Assembly: GCA_965276665.1 (NCBI GenBank) | Contig: OZ255620.1 | Span: 1,984,001-2,048,000 of the forward strand | Direction of reading: 5' to 3' | Length of the DNA stretch: 64,000 nt | Source of the DNA: CAWGJC01 sp965276665 | GTDB taxonomy: Bacteria > Pseudomonadota > Alphaproteobacteria > Acetobacterales > Acetobacteraceae | Shown: one piece after another, positions 36,136-44,886 of the stretch | Numbering within the stretch: the stretch's first letter is position 1 | Layout: each line of letters opens with the position of its first letter | The notes under the pieces: model-generated | Database searches by the model: none | What the model was told of the DNA's origin: nothing | Seen by the model: only the letters and a program-made list of their open reading frames with translations | Program-made: the position numbers and the translations under genes

Positions 36136-36236
36136 TCCACCCAGTCCCACACCCGTACGCGCAAGGCCCGATCAGCGTTCCGCGACATGTCCCGGCCTTA
36201 CCGCCGTGTTCCACAACATAATGCGTCTTTTGCACC

Positions 36237-37466
36237 TTAGCATCCCCGGCCGCGCCCTGCCGGAAGAAAAGCCGCGCCGCCGGCCGCTCGCGGCGGGGCG
36301 AAGACGAATTCGAGGCCCGGATCGCCGCCCGGATCGCCGCCTGGGTCGCTCCTCAGATTGCCCCCGGGATCGCCCGCATGACCCGGCATAGCGGATGTGC
36401 GCAGCAGCTCGCCGCCAAGGCGGAGTGCGGGAAGCGTCACGAGAAGGGCGGCGGGGAGTGGCCACCGTCCGCCGAGGGGACCGAGGGCGCCGATCGTGGC
36501 GCCGGTCGGCGGATTGCCGCGCAGCCGGAAACGATTATCCCAGACCGCGCCATTCGCCGCCGGCATCGGCGGCGCCATCGCGCGCGCCTCCCGCGCCAGG
36601 AGAAAGCCGGGGCCGAGCTTGCCCGCCCGCATCAGCCGCGTCCCGGCGAGGGTTGCCGGACGCGGCGCGGCGGCCAGCGCCCGGATCGCGGCGGCGGGCG
36701 GCGGATAGGCGCGGCCGCCGATCGTCTGCACGAGCGCGGCGAGCGCCGCCGGGGCGATCGGACCGGGCGTGATGATGGCAAAACCTTCCGGCCGCAGGGT
36801 CGCGCGCTCGGCCAAGGTCGCGGCGATCGCCGCTTCGGCCGCCGCCCTGTCCTCGCCGGCGATGATGGACGCGGCGGCGAGATCGATGCAGGCCGAGGCC
36901 GACATCCCGGCGCGCAGCCGGGCGCGCAGAAACCGCGCATCGGTGTTGGTCGGGTCCTCCGCCCAGGCCAGACCAGCCGCGCGCAACGTGGCGCGGAGCC
37001 GGGCGGGATGGAGGCCGAGCAGCGGCCGGACCAGGCGGATATCCGCGGATTCCGTCACCGCCGCCATGCCGGCAAGCCCGGCCGTGCCGCTCCCGGCCGC
37101 CTCGCGCATCCGCCGCGTCTCCGCCTGATCGGCCGCATGGTGGCCGATCAGCAGGTGCACGAACCCCGCGGCGCGGCAGGCCCCGGCCAGGGCGGCGTAG
37201 CGGGCGGTCCGCGCCCGCGCCGCGAGGCCGGCGCCAGCCGCCAGCCCGTGCAAGCGGAGGATGCGGGCGGGGATGCCGCGTTCATGGAGGCGGGCGGCGG
37301 CCTCGCGCGCCTCCTCGGCTGCATTCGCGCGCAGCCCGTGATCGACGATGAGGGCGAGCGGCTTGCCCCAGCCGGCGGCCAGCAGCGCGAGCGCCATGCT
37401 GTCGCCGCCGCCCGAAACCGCGACGGCGACCCGGCGCTCGGCGCCCCAGGGCCCGAGCCGCGCCAT
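36237..37466 (-). CDS. tilS: tRNA(Ile)-lysidine synthetase TilS
   Basis: Product with the PP-loop VAVAVSGGGDSMALALL, LIVDHGLRANAAEEA, LLIGHHAADQAETRRMR, and AEDPTNTDARFLRARLR, the TilS set. It makes lysidine at C34 of the AUA-reading tRNA(Ile). The nearest ATG gives 409 residues from 37466, but the frame is open upstream with family-like sequence (APIAAAEFAALMARLG) to a CTG at 37538 that overlaps the cpoB stop (CTGA), adding 24 residues. The C-terminal part is weakly conserved and ends with a short DPGG-repeat region (around 36310-36375). Confidence 0.92.
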   Translation of the reverse strand: MARLGPWGAERRVAVAVSGGGDSMALALLAAGWGKPLALIVDHGLRANAAEEAREAAARLHERGIPARILRLHGLAAGAGLAARARTARYAALAGACRAAGFVHLLIGHHAADQAETRRMREAAGSGTAGLAGMAAVTESADIRLVRPLLGLHPARLRATLRAAGLAWAEDPTNTDARFLRARLRAGMSASACIDLAAASIIAGEDRAAAEAAIAATLAERATLRPEGFAIITPGPIAPAALAALVQTIGGRAYPPPAAAIRALAAAPRPATLAGTRLMRAGKLGPGFLLAREARAMAPPMPAANGAVWDNRFRLRGNPPTGATIGALGPLGGRWPLPAALLVTLPALRLGGELLRTSAMPGHAGDPGGNLRSDPGGDPGGDPGLEFVFAPPRAAGGAAFLPAGRGRGC

Positions 37467-37534
37467 CAGCGCGGCGAACTCGGCGGCGGCGATCGGGGCG
37501 TCGCCGCGCCCGGACGGCGCTTCCGCCGGCCGGA

Positions 37535-38377
37535 TCAGCGGCAGCCGGCCCGACCGCGCGCGCCCGCCTCGCCGGCGCGGATATCAGCGCGCGGGTTCGG
37601 AAATTCCATCCGGAGCTTGTCGAGCGCGCCGCAGGCCGCCTGGCGGTCGTTGAGCCCGGTCAGCGCGTTGGCGAGGCCGAGCAGGCTGTCCTGCGCGCGG
37701 ATGCCGGTGCGGCTGCGGTTATAGGTGTCGTCGTACGCCACCGCCGCCGCTTGGTAATTGTGCTGGCCGAGCAGCGATTGCGCGAGCAGGAACTGCGCGT
37801 CATAGGCGCGCGGGCTGCGCGCGCTCGTTTGCAGCACCTCGCGCGCGGCGGCCTCCGCCGTCGGATAATCCCGCCGGGCGAGCGCCGCATTGCCTTCCTG
37901 CATGGCGAGCTCGGGCGGGCGTCGCACGCCGGCCTGCGGCACGGTCCCGAGAGCTCCTGGCGACGGCGAGGCGGGCGGCGCCGAAGTGAGCGATGGGGGC
38001 GCCAGCGACGGCGCGACGGCGCCGGCGCCGTTCTGCACCTGGAAGCGCAGGTCACCGACCTGCTTGTTCAGATCCGCCGTCTGCTGCTGCGCCGTGTTCT
38101 GCAACTCGTCCATCCTGCCGCGCAGATCGCGCACCTGATCCTCGAGCCGCGACACCCGGTCGAGAAGCTGGGCGACGAGGTCGCCATTCGCCGGCGCGCC
38201 GCCGCCACCCTGATAGACGGAGGAGGACGGCGGGCCGCCGCGGCTGGCCAGCGACTGCACCTCCTGCTGCAACTGCAGGATCTGGTTCTGCAGGGCGATG
38301 CCCTCGCGTGTCTCCATCTGCGCGAAAGCCGGCCCGCTGGCCAGAACCAGCAGCACGGCGGCAAAGGCAAGCCTCAT
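37535..38377 (-). CDS. cpoB: Tol-Pal system protein CpoB (YbgF)
   Basis: The 280-residue product has a signal peptide (MRLAFAAVLLVLASGPAFAQ) and an N-terminal coiled coil with heptads (LQNQILQLQQEVQSL; LLDRVSRLEDQVRDLRGRMDELQ). A Pro/Ser/Ala linker and C-terminal TPR repeats follow (EGNAALARRDYPTAEAAAREVLQ; AQFLLAQSLLGQHNYQAAAVAY). CpoB links Tol-Pal constriction to peptidoglycan synthesis at division. The ATG at 38377 has GGAG about 9 bases upstream; a TTG at 38386 is less likely. It follows pal in the block, and its stop overlaps the apparent tilS start. Confidence 0.93.
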   Translation of the reverse strand: MRLAFAAVLLVLASGPAFAQMETREGIALQNQILQLQQEVQSLASRGGPPSSSVYQGGGGAPANGDLVAQLLDRVSRLEDQVRDLRGRMDELQNTAQQQTADLNKQVGDLRFQVQNGAGAVAPSLAPPSLTSAPPASPSPGALGTVPQAGVRRPPELAMQEGNAALARRDYPTAEAAAREVLQTSARSPRAYDAQFLLAQSLLGQHNYQAAAVAYDDTYNRSRTGIRAQDSLLGLANALTGLNDRQAACGALDKLRMEFPNPRADIRAGEAGARGRAGCR

Positions 38378-38499
38378 CGGCGGCAACTCCCGAGATCCTC
38401 CGCCTGTATGGCGGAAGGCGGTCCCGCCCGGAAGACCGGCAACAGCAAAATCCGGCGTCCCGTCCGGAACGCCGGCCCCGATCGATCAACCGGACGGGA

Positions 38500-38982
38500 T
38501 CAGCGGACCGAGGTGATCGCGTTGCGGTTCTGCGCCCAGGCCTGTTCGTCATCGCCCTGCACCGTCGGGCGGTCCTTGCCGTAGCTGATCGTGCTGATCC
38601 GGGCGGACTGCACGCCGCGCGCCACCAGGTAGTCACGCGCCGTGTTGGCGCGACGCTGGCCGAGGGCGAGGTTGTATTCCTCGGTGCCGCGATCATCGCA
38701 ATTGCCGGCGACCTGCACGCTCACCTGCGGATAGCGCCCGAGCCAGCTCACCTGCCGGTCGAGCGTGCCGGTGGCATCGCCGCTCAGCGAGGACGAGTTG
38801 AAATCGTAAAGGACGCGGTCGCCGACATTCGCGACCAGGTCCTCCTCGCTGCCCGGCACCGCGCCGGACGTGCTGACCGTCGCGCCGGACCCGTTGGACG
38901 CCCCGGCGGCGGGCGGTGTGTTGTTCGCGCAGGCAGCCAGCAGGCTCGCAGCGGCCAGGGCTCCCAAAATCTTGATGTTCAT
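38500..38982 (-). CDS. pal: Peptidoglycan-associated lipoprotein Pal
   Basis: The 160-residue lipoprotein has signal MNIKILGALAAASLLAAC (lipobox LAAC, Cys18). A short Ser/Gly linker and an OmpA-type peptidoglycan-binding domain follow: VLYDFNSSSLS, QVAGNCDDRGTEEYNLALG, RRANTARDYLVARGV and ISTISYGKDRP. It anchors the outer membrane to the wall and binds TolB. The ATG at 38982 gives the lipoprotein signal exactly. The 181-bp gap between tolB and pal is larger than elsewhere in the block and may hold an internal promoter. Confidence 0.96.
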   Translation of the reverse strand: MNIKILGALAAASLLAACANNTPPAAGASNGSGATVSTSGAVPGSEEDLVANVGDRVLYDFNSSSLSGDATGTLDRQVSWLGRYPQVSVQVAGNCDDRGTEEYNLALGQRRANTARDYLVARGVQSARISTISYGKDRPTVQGDDEQAWAQNRNAITSVR

Positions 38983-39163
38983 GTCGTCTTGGTCCCAGTT
39001 GAGTGAAACGGGATACTCTTGTGTCGCCAAAAACAGCCCGGTTGACGGATCGTTGCTCGGGCGCAGCGCCACGTTCCTGCGCTCTTTGCACCCCGTAACG
39101 AAACCGGTCAAGTCGTCACGTCCGAAGTCACGTCCGGAATCAGGTCCGGCGTGTCGGGCGGCG

Positions 39164-40546
39164 TCAGGCATTCAGCGGCGACCAGGCGGGGTCCGAGGCA
39201 TCCGTCGGCGTCGTCATCGGGCGCTCGTGAAAGCCAGTGACGTCGATCGAGACGAGGCTCGAACCGGCGCCTCGCCCCTGCCGCCAGAAGGCGATCACCC
39301 TTCCGTTCGGCGCGAAGGTCGGCGCCTCGACCAGCCAGCCTTCCGACAGGATGCGCTCGCCCGACCCGTCCGGCGCCATCACGCCGATGCTGAAGCTCGC
39401 CTCCTGGCTGCCACCGAGCCGGGTGAAGGCGATCAGGTCGCCGCGCGGCGACCAGACCGGGGTCGCGTAGCGCGCCCCGCCGCCGAAGCTGATCCGCCGG
39501 GCGCCGCCGCCACCCGCGCCCATGACATAGAGCTGCTGGTCGCCGCCGCGATCGGAGTTGAAGACGATCTGCGAGCCGTCCGGGCTGTAGCAGGGGCTGA
39601 CATCGATCGAGCCGGAGCTGGTCAGCCGCCGCATGCCGCCGCCGCTGGTGCCGACCGAGACGATGTCCGAACCGTTGCCGCTCGCCACCGCCATGATGAC
39701 GCTGCCGCCATCCGGGCTGAACCGCGGCGCGAAGGTCATGCCGCCGAAATCGCCGAGCACGCGCTGGGCGCCGGAATTGAGGTCGAAGAGATAGACGCGC
39801 GGCCGGTTGCCGGCATAGCTCATGAAAGCGATCTGGTCGCGCACCGGGCTGAAGCGCGGGGTGAGCACCATCCAGCGGCCATCGGTCAGATAGCGGTTGT
39901 TGGCGCTGTCCTGATCCATGATCGCGAGACGCTTGGTCCGCCGGTCGCTCGGGCCGGTATTCGACACATAGACGATGCGGGTGTCGAAATAACCCTTCTC
40001 GCCGAGCAGCCGCTCATAGATCACGTCGGCGATGATATGGGCGATGCGGCGCCAGTTCGCCGCCGAGGTGGTGTAGGCGGTGCCCTGGATCTGCGTGCCG
40101 GGCAGCACGTCCCAAAGCCGGAACTCGACGCGGACGTTCGATCCGCCACCCTCCACCTTGCCGGTCACCAGCGCCTGCGCGCCGATTGCCTTCCAGTTCT
40201 GGAAATTCGGCATGTCGCCGGCATCGTTGGCGGAAATGAAGGCTTGCGAGGAAATCGGGCGGAACAAGCCGCAATTGCCGAGATCGCTGGTGATCACGCT
40301 GGTGATCTGATCGCCGAGGCCCGGCCCGAGGCTCGGGATGGCGATCGGGATCGGGTCGGTGCGCGCGCGGTTGACGTCGATCACCGCGCTTTGCGTGGCG
40401 GTCGGCGCGCCGGCGGGCGGCGGCGCGGACTGAGCGTGCACGAGCGCGGGCGCGGCCAGAAGCCCCGCCGCCGCGCCGGCGAACAGCTCGCGCCGGCGGA
40501 GCGCCGCGCGGCCGAGTGTGCTGCCGATCGAGAAGCCGTTGGTCAT
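39164..40546 (-). CDS. tolB: Tol-Pal translocation protein TolB
   Basis: The 460-residue periplasmic beta-propeller has a leader with a possible Tat motif (RRRELFAGAAAGLLAAP, arginines 17-19). The TolB N-terminal domain (LFRPISSQAFIS...FQNWKAIGAQALVTGKV) is followed by repeated propeller blades such as PRFSPDGGSVIMAVA, PCYSPDGSQIVFNSDRGG and PVWSPRGDLIAFTR. The ATG at 40546 follows GGGAG. TolB relays between the TolA/TolQR motor and Pal. Export by Tat and not Sec would be unusual and is only suggested by the leader. Confidence 0.96.
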   Translation of the reverse strand: MTNGFSIGSTLGRAALRRRELFAGAAAGLLAAPALVHAQSAPPPAGAPTATQSAVIDVNRARTDPIPIAIPSLGPGLGDQITSVITSDLGNCGLFRPISSQAFISANDAGDMPNFQNWKAIGAQALVTGKVEGGGSNVRVEFRLWDVLPGTQIQGTAYTTSAANWRRIAHIIADVIYERLLGEKGYFDTRIVYVSNTGPSDRRTKRLAIMDQDSANNRYLTDGRWMVLTPRFSPVRDQIAFMSYAGNRPRVYLFDLNSGAQRVLGDFGGMTFAPRFSPDGGSVIMAVASGNGSDIVSVGTSGGGMRRLTSSGSIDVSPCYSPDGSQIVFNSDRGGDQQLYVMGAGGGGARRISFGGGARYATPVWSPRGDLIAFTRLGGSQEASFSIGVMAPDGSGERILSEGWLVEAPTFAPNGRVIAFWRQGRGAGSSLVSIDVTGFHERPMTTPTDASDPAWSPLNA

Positions 40547-40587
40547 GCGTGATCTCCCAAGCCGGTCGGATTTTCGAGGCGGAATTT

Positions 40588-41544
40588 TCAGGGGCTGAAA
40601 CGGAAATGCAGGGTCTGGATGGTGCCCTGCAGGTTGCTGGGCATCGGCAGCTTGCTGCATTGCGCGCTCAGCACCGCGCGCACCGCCCGTTCGGCAAACG
40701 CGCGAAACACCGGATCGCTCATTCGGCCCTGATCCTCGGGCGCGACCACCGCCTGGCGGGCCGTGCCATCGACATCGGTGACCACGTTCAGCATCACCCG
40801 CATCTGGTCGACGCCCTTGGCGCCCGGATCATAGGTCCAGCACCGCCGCACCTCGTCGCCGATCGCGCCGGCCTGGGTGGCGGTGAGTCCGGTCTCCTGC
40901 CCGGTCTGCACGCCGCCGCCCGGCGCGCCGCCTTGGCGCGGGTTGGGCCGCGCGCGCGGCGCTTCGGTCTGCCGGAGGGTCGAGAGCGTCTTCTCGAGCG
41001 AGTTCAGCTCCTCCCGGCTTTGCGGCACCGGGTTCTTGGTCGGGTTTGGCTGCGAGGTCTGGCTCGGCGTCGCCGGCGTCGGCACGGGCGGCGGCGGCAC
41101 CGGCAGCGGCGGGATCGGCAGCGGCGGCGACGGCGCCTGCTGTTGCGGCGGGCTCGGCGGCGGGGGCGGCACAGGCGAGGGCTCCGGCGTCACCGCGGGC
41201 GGCGGCGGCGCGAGCGGCAGCGGCGTCGCCGGCGCGAGGCTCGGCGGCGGCGGGGGTGGCGGCGGCGGCGGGGGGGGTGGCGGCGGCGCCTCCGGTTGCG
41301 CCTTGGGTGGAATAGGCGTGGGCGGCGCCGGCACGGGCTGCGGCAACGGGGCCGGCGCCGGGGTCGGCCCCGGCGCCTGCGCGCGCTGCGCCGGCTGTGG
41401 CGGACCGGTGAAATCCATCTCCACCGCATTCGTCTCCGGGGGCGCCGGCGGCGGGCTCCGCGGGATCACGATGATGATCGCGAGCAGGATCACGAGATGC
41501 AGCGCCGCCGAGGCGGCCGCGCTGCGTCGCATGGTGGGATTCAT
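40588..41544 (-). CDS. tolA: TolA-like energy-transducing protein with proline-rich spacer
   Basis: The 318-residue product has an N-terminal membrane helix (AAASAALHLVILLAIIIVI). A spacer of about 140 residues is dominated by proline, with one run of 15 consecutive prolines, and lacks the Ala/Lys-rich helix of enteric TolA. A C-terminal TonB/TolA-like domain follows (GAIGDEVRRCWTYDPGAKGV, VMLNVVTDVDGTARQAVVA). It converts TolQR proton-driven motion into Pal mobilisation across the periplasm. Position between tolR and tolB supports the name even though the spacer differs. Confidence 0.9.
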   Translation of the reverse strand: MNPTMRRSAAASAALHLVILLAIIIVIPRSPPPAPPETNAVEMDFTGPPQPAQRAQAPGPTPAPAPLPQPVPAPPTPIPPKAQPEAPPPPPPPPPPPPPPPSLAPATPLPLAPPPPAVTPEPSPVPPPPPSPPQQQAPSPPLPIPPLPVPPPPVPTPATPSQTSQPNPTKNPVPQSREELNSLEKTLSTLRQTEAPRARPNPRQGGAPGGGVQTGQETGLTATQAGAIGDEVRRCWTYDPGAKGVDQMRVMLNVVTDVDGTARQAVVAPEDQGRMSDPVFRAFAERAVRAVLSAQCSKLPMPSNLQGTIQTLHFRFSP

Positions 41545-41565
41545 CGCCGCCGCCCGTTTGCCTCC

Positions 41566-42081
41566 TCAGCGCATCGCCGGGGCGGCGGTGGGCGCGGCGC
41601 CCCCGGTCGTGGCCGGGGTGGCGGCCGGCGCGGCGGCGGGGGCCGCCGGCGCGGTGCCGTCCGGCTGCTCGGCCAGCAGCGCGACCTTGGTGAAGCCGCC
41701 CTGGGTGATCGTCGCCATCACCTGCATGATCCGTCCGTAGGAGAGATCCTTGTCGCCGCGCACGAAGATGCGGCGATCCGCGTTGTTCTGCGCGATCGCC
41801 TGCAGCTTGCTCACCAGATCGGTGACATCGACCGCGGTGTTCTCGAGGAAGATGTCGCCCTTGGCGTTCACCGAGACGGTGAGCGGCTGCGAATCCTGGT
41901 TGAGCGGCGCGGCGCTGGTCTTCGGCAGGTCGACATTCACCCCCGAGGTCATCAGCGGCGCGGTCACCATGAAGATGATCAGCAGCACCAACATCACGTC
42001 GACCAGCGGCGTGACGTTGATCTCGGCGAGCGGGCGGTAGCGGCCGCGCCGCGCCCGGCCGCCAGGCTGCATGATCGCCAT
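41566..42081 (-). CDS. tolR: Tol-Pal proton-channel subunit TolR
   Basis: The 171-residue ExbD/TolR protein has INVTPLVDVMLVLLIIFMVTAP with the essential membrane aspartate (Asp28). A periplasmic domain follows (LPKTSAAPL, VSVNAKGDIFLENTAV, VRGDKDLSYGRIMQVMATI). An Ala/Pro-rich tail of about 30 residues extends past the usual end. It forms the proton motor with TolQ. It starts one base after the tolQ stop. Confidence 0.95.
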   Translation of the reverse strand: MAIMQPGGRARRGRYRPLAEINVTPLVDVMLVLLIIFMVTAPLMTSGVNVDLPKTSAAPLNQDSQPLTVSVNAKGDIFLENTAVDVTDLVSKLQAIAQNNADRRIFVRGDKDLSYGRIMQVMATITQGGFTKVALLAEQPDGTAPAAPAAAPAATPATTGGAAPTAAPAMR

Positions 42082-42082
42082 C

Positions 42083-42799
42083 TCAGGCGCGCTCCTCGGT
42101 CTGCCGCGAGAGGATGGCGCCGAACTCGGTGGAGAAGCTCTCGAGCCTTCCGGCGAAGCGCGCGAGATCGGTGCTGATCTTGTTGTAGGCGAGCACCGCC
42201 GGGATCGCCGCGACCAGCCCGATCGCGGTGGCGAACAGCGCCTCGGCGATGCCGGGCGCGACCACCGCGAGATTGGTGTTGTGCATCGCGGCGATCGCCG
42301 AGAAGCTGTGCATGATGCCCCAGACGGTGCCGAACAGCCCGACGAAGGGCGCGGTCGAGCCGACCGAGGCGAGGAACACCATCCAGCGCTCCATCCGGTC
42401 CATCTCGCGCTGGATGGTGACCGTCATCGCCCGCTCCACCCGGTCGCGCATCGCCGCGCGGGTGGGGTCGGGTCCCGCGGCGCGCGCGCTGCGGCGCCAT
42501 TCCGCCATCGCGGCGCCGAACACCGCGGCCACCGGATGCGCGGGCTTGGTGCCGTCCGCGTCGTAGAGCTCCTCCAGGCTGCCGCCCGACCAGAACCGGT
42601 CCTCGAACCCGTCCGCCTGGCGGTTGGCGCGACGCAGCGCCGAGAATTTCTCGAACACGATCGCCCAGACCCAGATGCTCGCCGCCAGCAGACCGAAGAT
42701 GACGAGCTTCACGATGATGTCGGCCTGCAGGAAAAGGCCCCAGAGCGACAGATCGCCCCCCGCCGCCGCCAGATTGGCGGCATCAACCGTCCGGTCCAC
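42083..42799 (-). CDS. tolQ: Tol-Pal motor subunit TolQ
   Basis: The 238-residue ExbB/TolQ protein has three membrane segments and typical blocks VFEKFSALRRA, MDRMERWMVFLASVGSTAPFVGLFGTVWGIMHSF and VAPGIAEALFATAIGLVAAIPAVLAYNKI (quoted by key residues). With TolR it uses the proton gradient to drive TolA. It follows ybgC directly (start at 42799, ybgC stop at 42800). Confidence 0.96.
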   Translation of the reverse strand: MDRTVDAANLAAAGGDLSLWGLFLQADIIVKLVIFGLLAASIWVWAIVFEKFSALRRANRQADGFEDRFWSGGSLEELYDADGTKPAHPVAAVFGAAMAEWRRSARAAGPDPTRAAMRDRVERAMTVTIQREMDRMERWMVFLASVGSTAPFVGLFGTVWGIMHSFSAIAAMHNTNLAVVAPGIAEALFATAIGLVAAIPAVLAYNKISTDLARFAGRLESFSTEFGAILSRQTEERA

Positions 42800-43249
42800 T
42801 TAGCGCATCCCCTCTATCCTGCCGTCGATCCCGCCCTCGGCCCCAACCGCGTCCGGGGCCGGCCCCAGCGCCGCCCGCCAGCGCGGCGGAATCCGCGCCG
42901 GCCTGCCGTCCCGCGCGCGCACGCAGACGAGTTCCACCGCGAGCCGCCCGATCGGCGTGCCGTCCACCGAAAAATCCTGCCGGACCCTGGCGGTGGCGGC
43001 GCCGAGGCCGAGCGACTCGGTCTCGACGACGATTTCGGCGTCGAGCCGCGCGGGGCGCCAATACTCCATCTCGATGCGGCGCACCATGAAGATCAGCCCG
43101 TAGAGCGCAGAAAGTTCGTCATGCGCCGCCCCCGCTTCCCGCAGCGCCTCGGTCCGCGCCCGCTCGGCAAAGGCGAGGTAGCGGGCGTGATAGACGACGC
43201 CGCCGGCATCGGTGTCCTCGTAATAGACGCGCACGGCATGGCGATGCAT
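42800..43249 (-). CDS. ybgC: Tol-Pal-associated acyl-CoA thioesterase YbgC
   Basis: The 149-residue hot-dog-fold thioesterase has the family signature VYYEDTDAGGVVYHARYLAFAERARTE near residues 8-34, including the catalytic Asp in YEDTDA. YbgC hydrolyses short or hydroxy-acyl CoA esters and is almost always first in the tol-pal cluster. The ATG at 43249 is directly next to the ruvB stop. The last 25 residues (PDAVGAEGGIDGRIEGMR) are unconserved. Confidence 0.95.
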   Translation of the reverse strand: MHRHAVRVYYEDTDAGGVVYHARYLAFAERARTEALREAGAAHDELSALYGLIFMVRRIEMEYWRPARLDAEIVVETESLGLGAATARVRQDFSVDGTPIGRLAVELVCVRARDGRPARIPPRWRAALGPAPDAVGAEGGIDGRIEGMR

Positions 43250-44287
43250 TCACCCCTCATCCTGCAGCAGATCGAGCTGCGCCATCGCCGCGCGCGGCGG
43301 CACATGGCCGAGATGACGCCAGCCGGGTTCGCCCAGCATCCGCCCGCGGCTGGTGCGCAGCACCAGCCCCTCCTGGATCAGGAACGGCTCGACGACATCC
43401 TCCAGCGTGTCGCGCGCCTCGGCCAGCGCCGCGGCCAGCGTCTCGACGCCGACCGGGCCGCCGGCATGGTGCTCGGCGATGCGGCGGAGGTAGCGCCGGT
43501 CCATCGCGTCGAGGCCGAGCGCATCCACCTCCAGCCGGGTGAGCGCCGCATCGGCGATCGCGCGTTCCACCGGCAGGGTGCCGGCGACCGTCGCGATGTC
43601 GCGCACCCGGCGCAGCAGTCGGCCGGCGATGCGGGGCGTGCCGCGCGAGCGCCGGGCGATTTCTTCCGCGCCATCGGCGGTCAGGCCGAAATTGAGCTTC
43701 TCCGCCCCGCGCGCGACGATCATCTCGAGCTCGGGGGGGGTGTAAAAGACCAGGCGCAGCGGGATGCCGAACCGGTCGCGCAGCGGGGTGGCGAGCAGGC
43801 CGGCCCGCGTGGTCGCGCCCACCAGCGTGAACGGCGCGAGATCGATCCGCACGCTGCGCGCCGCCGGCCCCTCGCCGATGATCAGGTCGAGCTGGAAATC
43901 CTCCATCGCCGGATACAGCACCTCCTCGATCGCCGGCTGCAGGCGGTGGATCTCGTCGATGAACAGCACGTCGCGCGGCTGCAGGTTGGTGAGGATGGCG
44001 GCGAGGTCGCCGGCGCGCTGGATCACCGGGCCGGAGGTCGCCCGGAAGCCGACGCCGAGTTCGCGCGCGACGATCTGCGCCAGGGTGGTCTTCCCGAGGC
44101 CGGGGGGGCCGTGCAGCAGCACATGATCGAGCGCCTCGCCCCGGCCGCGTGCGGCCTGGATGAAGACAGAAAGGTTCTCGCGGCTGGCTTGCTGGCCGAT
44201 GAATTCGGCGAGAACCTGCGGCCGGAGGCTGGCCTCCGCCGCATCCTCCTCGACGCGGCCGGGCGTCACTGTCCTCGATTCGCTCAC
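43250..44287 (-). CDS. ruvB: Holliday junction branch-migration helicase RuvB
   Basis: The 345-residue AAA+ motor starts at a GTG that overlaps the ruvA stop (GTGA). LRPQVLAEFIGQ, Walker A GPPGLGKTTLAQ (~60-71), Walker B DVLFIDEIHRL, and the RuvB-specific GATTRAGLLATPLRDRFGI are present, as is the winged-helix C-terminus (TLEDVVEPFLIQEGLVLRTSRGR). It drives branch migration with RuvA. Confidence 0.97.
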   Translation of the reverse strand: MSESRTVTPGRVEEDAAEASLRPQVLAEFIGQQASRENLSVFIQAARGRGEALDHVLLHGPPGLGKTTLAQIVARELGVGFRATSGPVIQRAGDLAAILTNLQPRDVLFIDEIHRLQPAIEEVLYPAMEDFQLDLIIGEGPAARSVRIDLAPFTLVGATTRAGLLATPLRDRFGIPLRLVFYTPPELEMIVARGAEKLNFGLTADGAEEIARRSRGTPRIAGRLLRRVRDIATVAGTLPVERAIADAALTRLEVDALGLDAMDRRYLRRIAEHHAGGPVGVETLAAALAEARDTLEDVVEPFLIQEGLVLRTSRGRMLGEPGWRHLGHVPPRAAMAQLDLLQDEG

Positions 44288-44886
44288 CGCGCCAGCTCCT
44301 TGAGCGCGTCGCGGATCACCGCATCGAGCGCCGCATCATCGCCGAGCCGCGCGATCACCCGGCCGAGCGCCGCCTGCGCCTCGGGCCGGCGATAGCCGAG
44401 ATTGAGCAGCGCCGAGAGCGCGTCCTGCGCGACTCCCCCCTCGCCGGAGGGCAACACCGGCGCGAACGCCTCGCCCGTGGGCAACGCGCCGGCCTTCTCG
44501 CGCAACTCGGTCAGCAGCCGCACCGCGAGCCGCGCGCCGACGCCGGGCGCGCGCGTCAGGGCGCCGCGATCGCCGGCCGCGATCGCCGCGGCGAGTTGGG
44601 CGGGCGCCAGGGCCGAGAGAATGCCGAGCGCCACCTTCGCGCCCACCCCCTGCACCGTGGTCAGCAGGCGGAACCAGTCGCGCTCGGCGGAATCGAGAAA
44701 CCCGTAAAGCAGGATCGCATCCTCGCGCACCAGCGTCTCGACCAGCACCCGCGCGACCGCGGGCGGCGCCGGCAGCGCGGCGAGCGTGCGGGTGGAAGCC
44801 TGCACGAGATAGCCGACGCCCCCGACATCGACGATGCAGCGCCCCTCCTCGATCGCCGCCACCCGGCCGGTGAGCAGCGCGATCAT
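44284..44886 (-). CDS. ruvA: Holliday junction DNA-binding protein RuvA
   Basis: The 200-residue product opens MIALLTGRVAAIEEGRCIVDVGGVGYLV (OB fold) and has two helix-hairpin-helix segments (LLTTVQGVGAKVALGILS and LTRAPGVGARLAVRLLTEL). The C-terminal domain binds RuvB (ALLNLGYRRPEAQAALGR). It overlaps ruvC (ATGA) and ruvB (GTGA), so the three are translationally coupled. Confidence 0.96.
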   Translation of the reverse strand: MIALLTGRVAAIEEGRCIVDVGGVGYLVQASTRTLAALPAPPAVARVLVETLVREDAILLYGFLDSAERDWFRLLTTVQGVGAKVALGILSALAPAQLAAAIAAGDRGALTRAPGVGARLAVRLLTELREKAGALPTGEAFAPVLPSGEGGVAQDALSALLNLGYRRPEAQAALGRVIARLGDDAALDAVIRDALKELAR

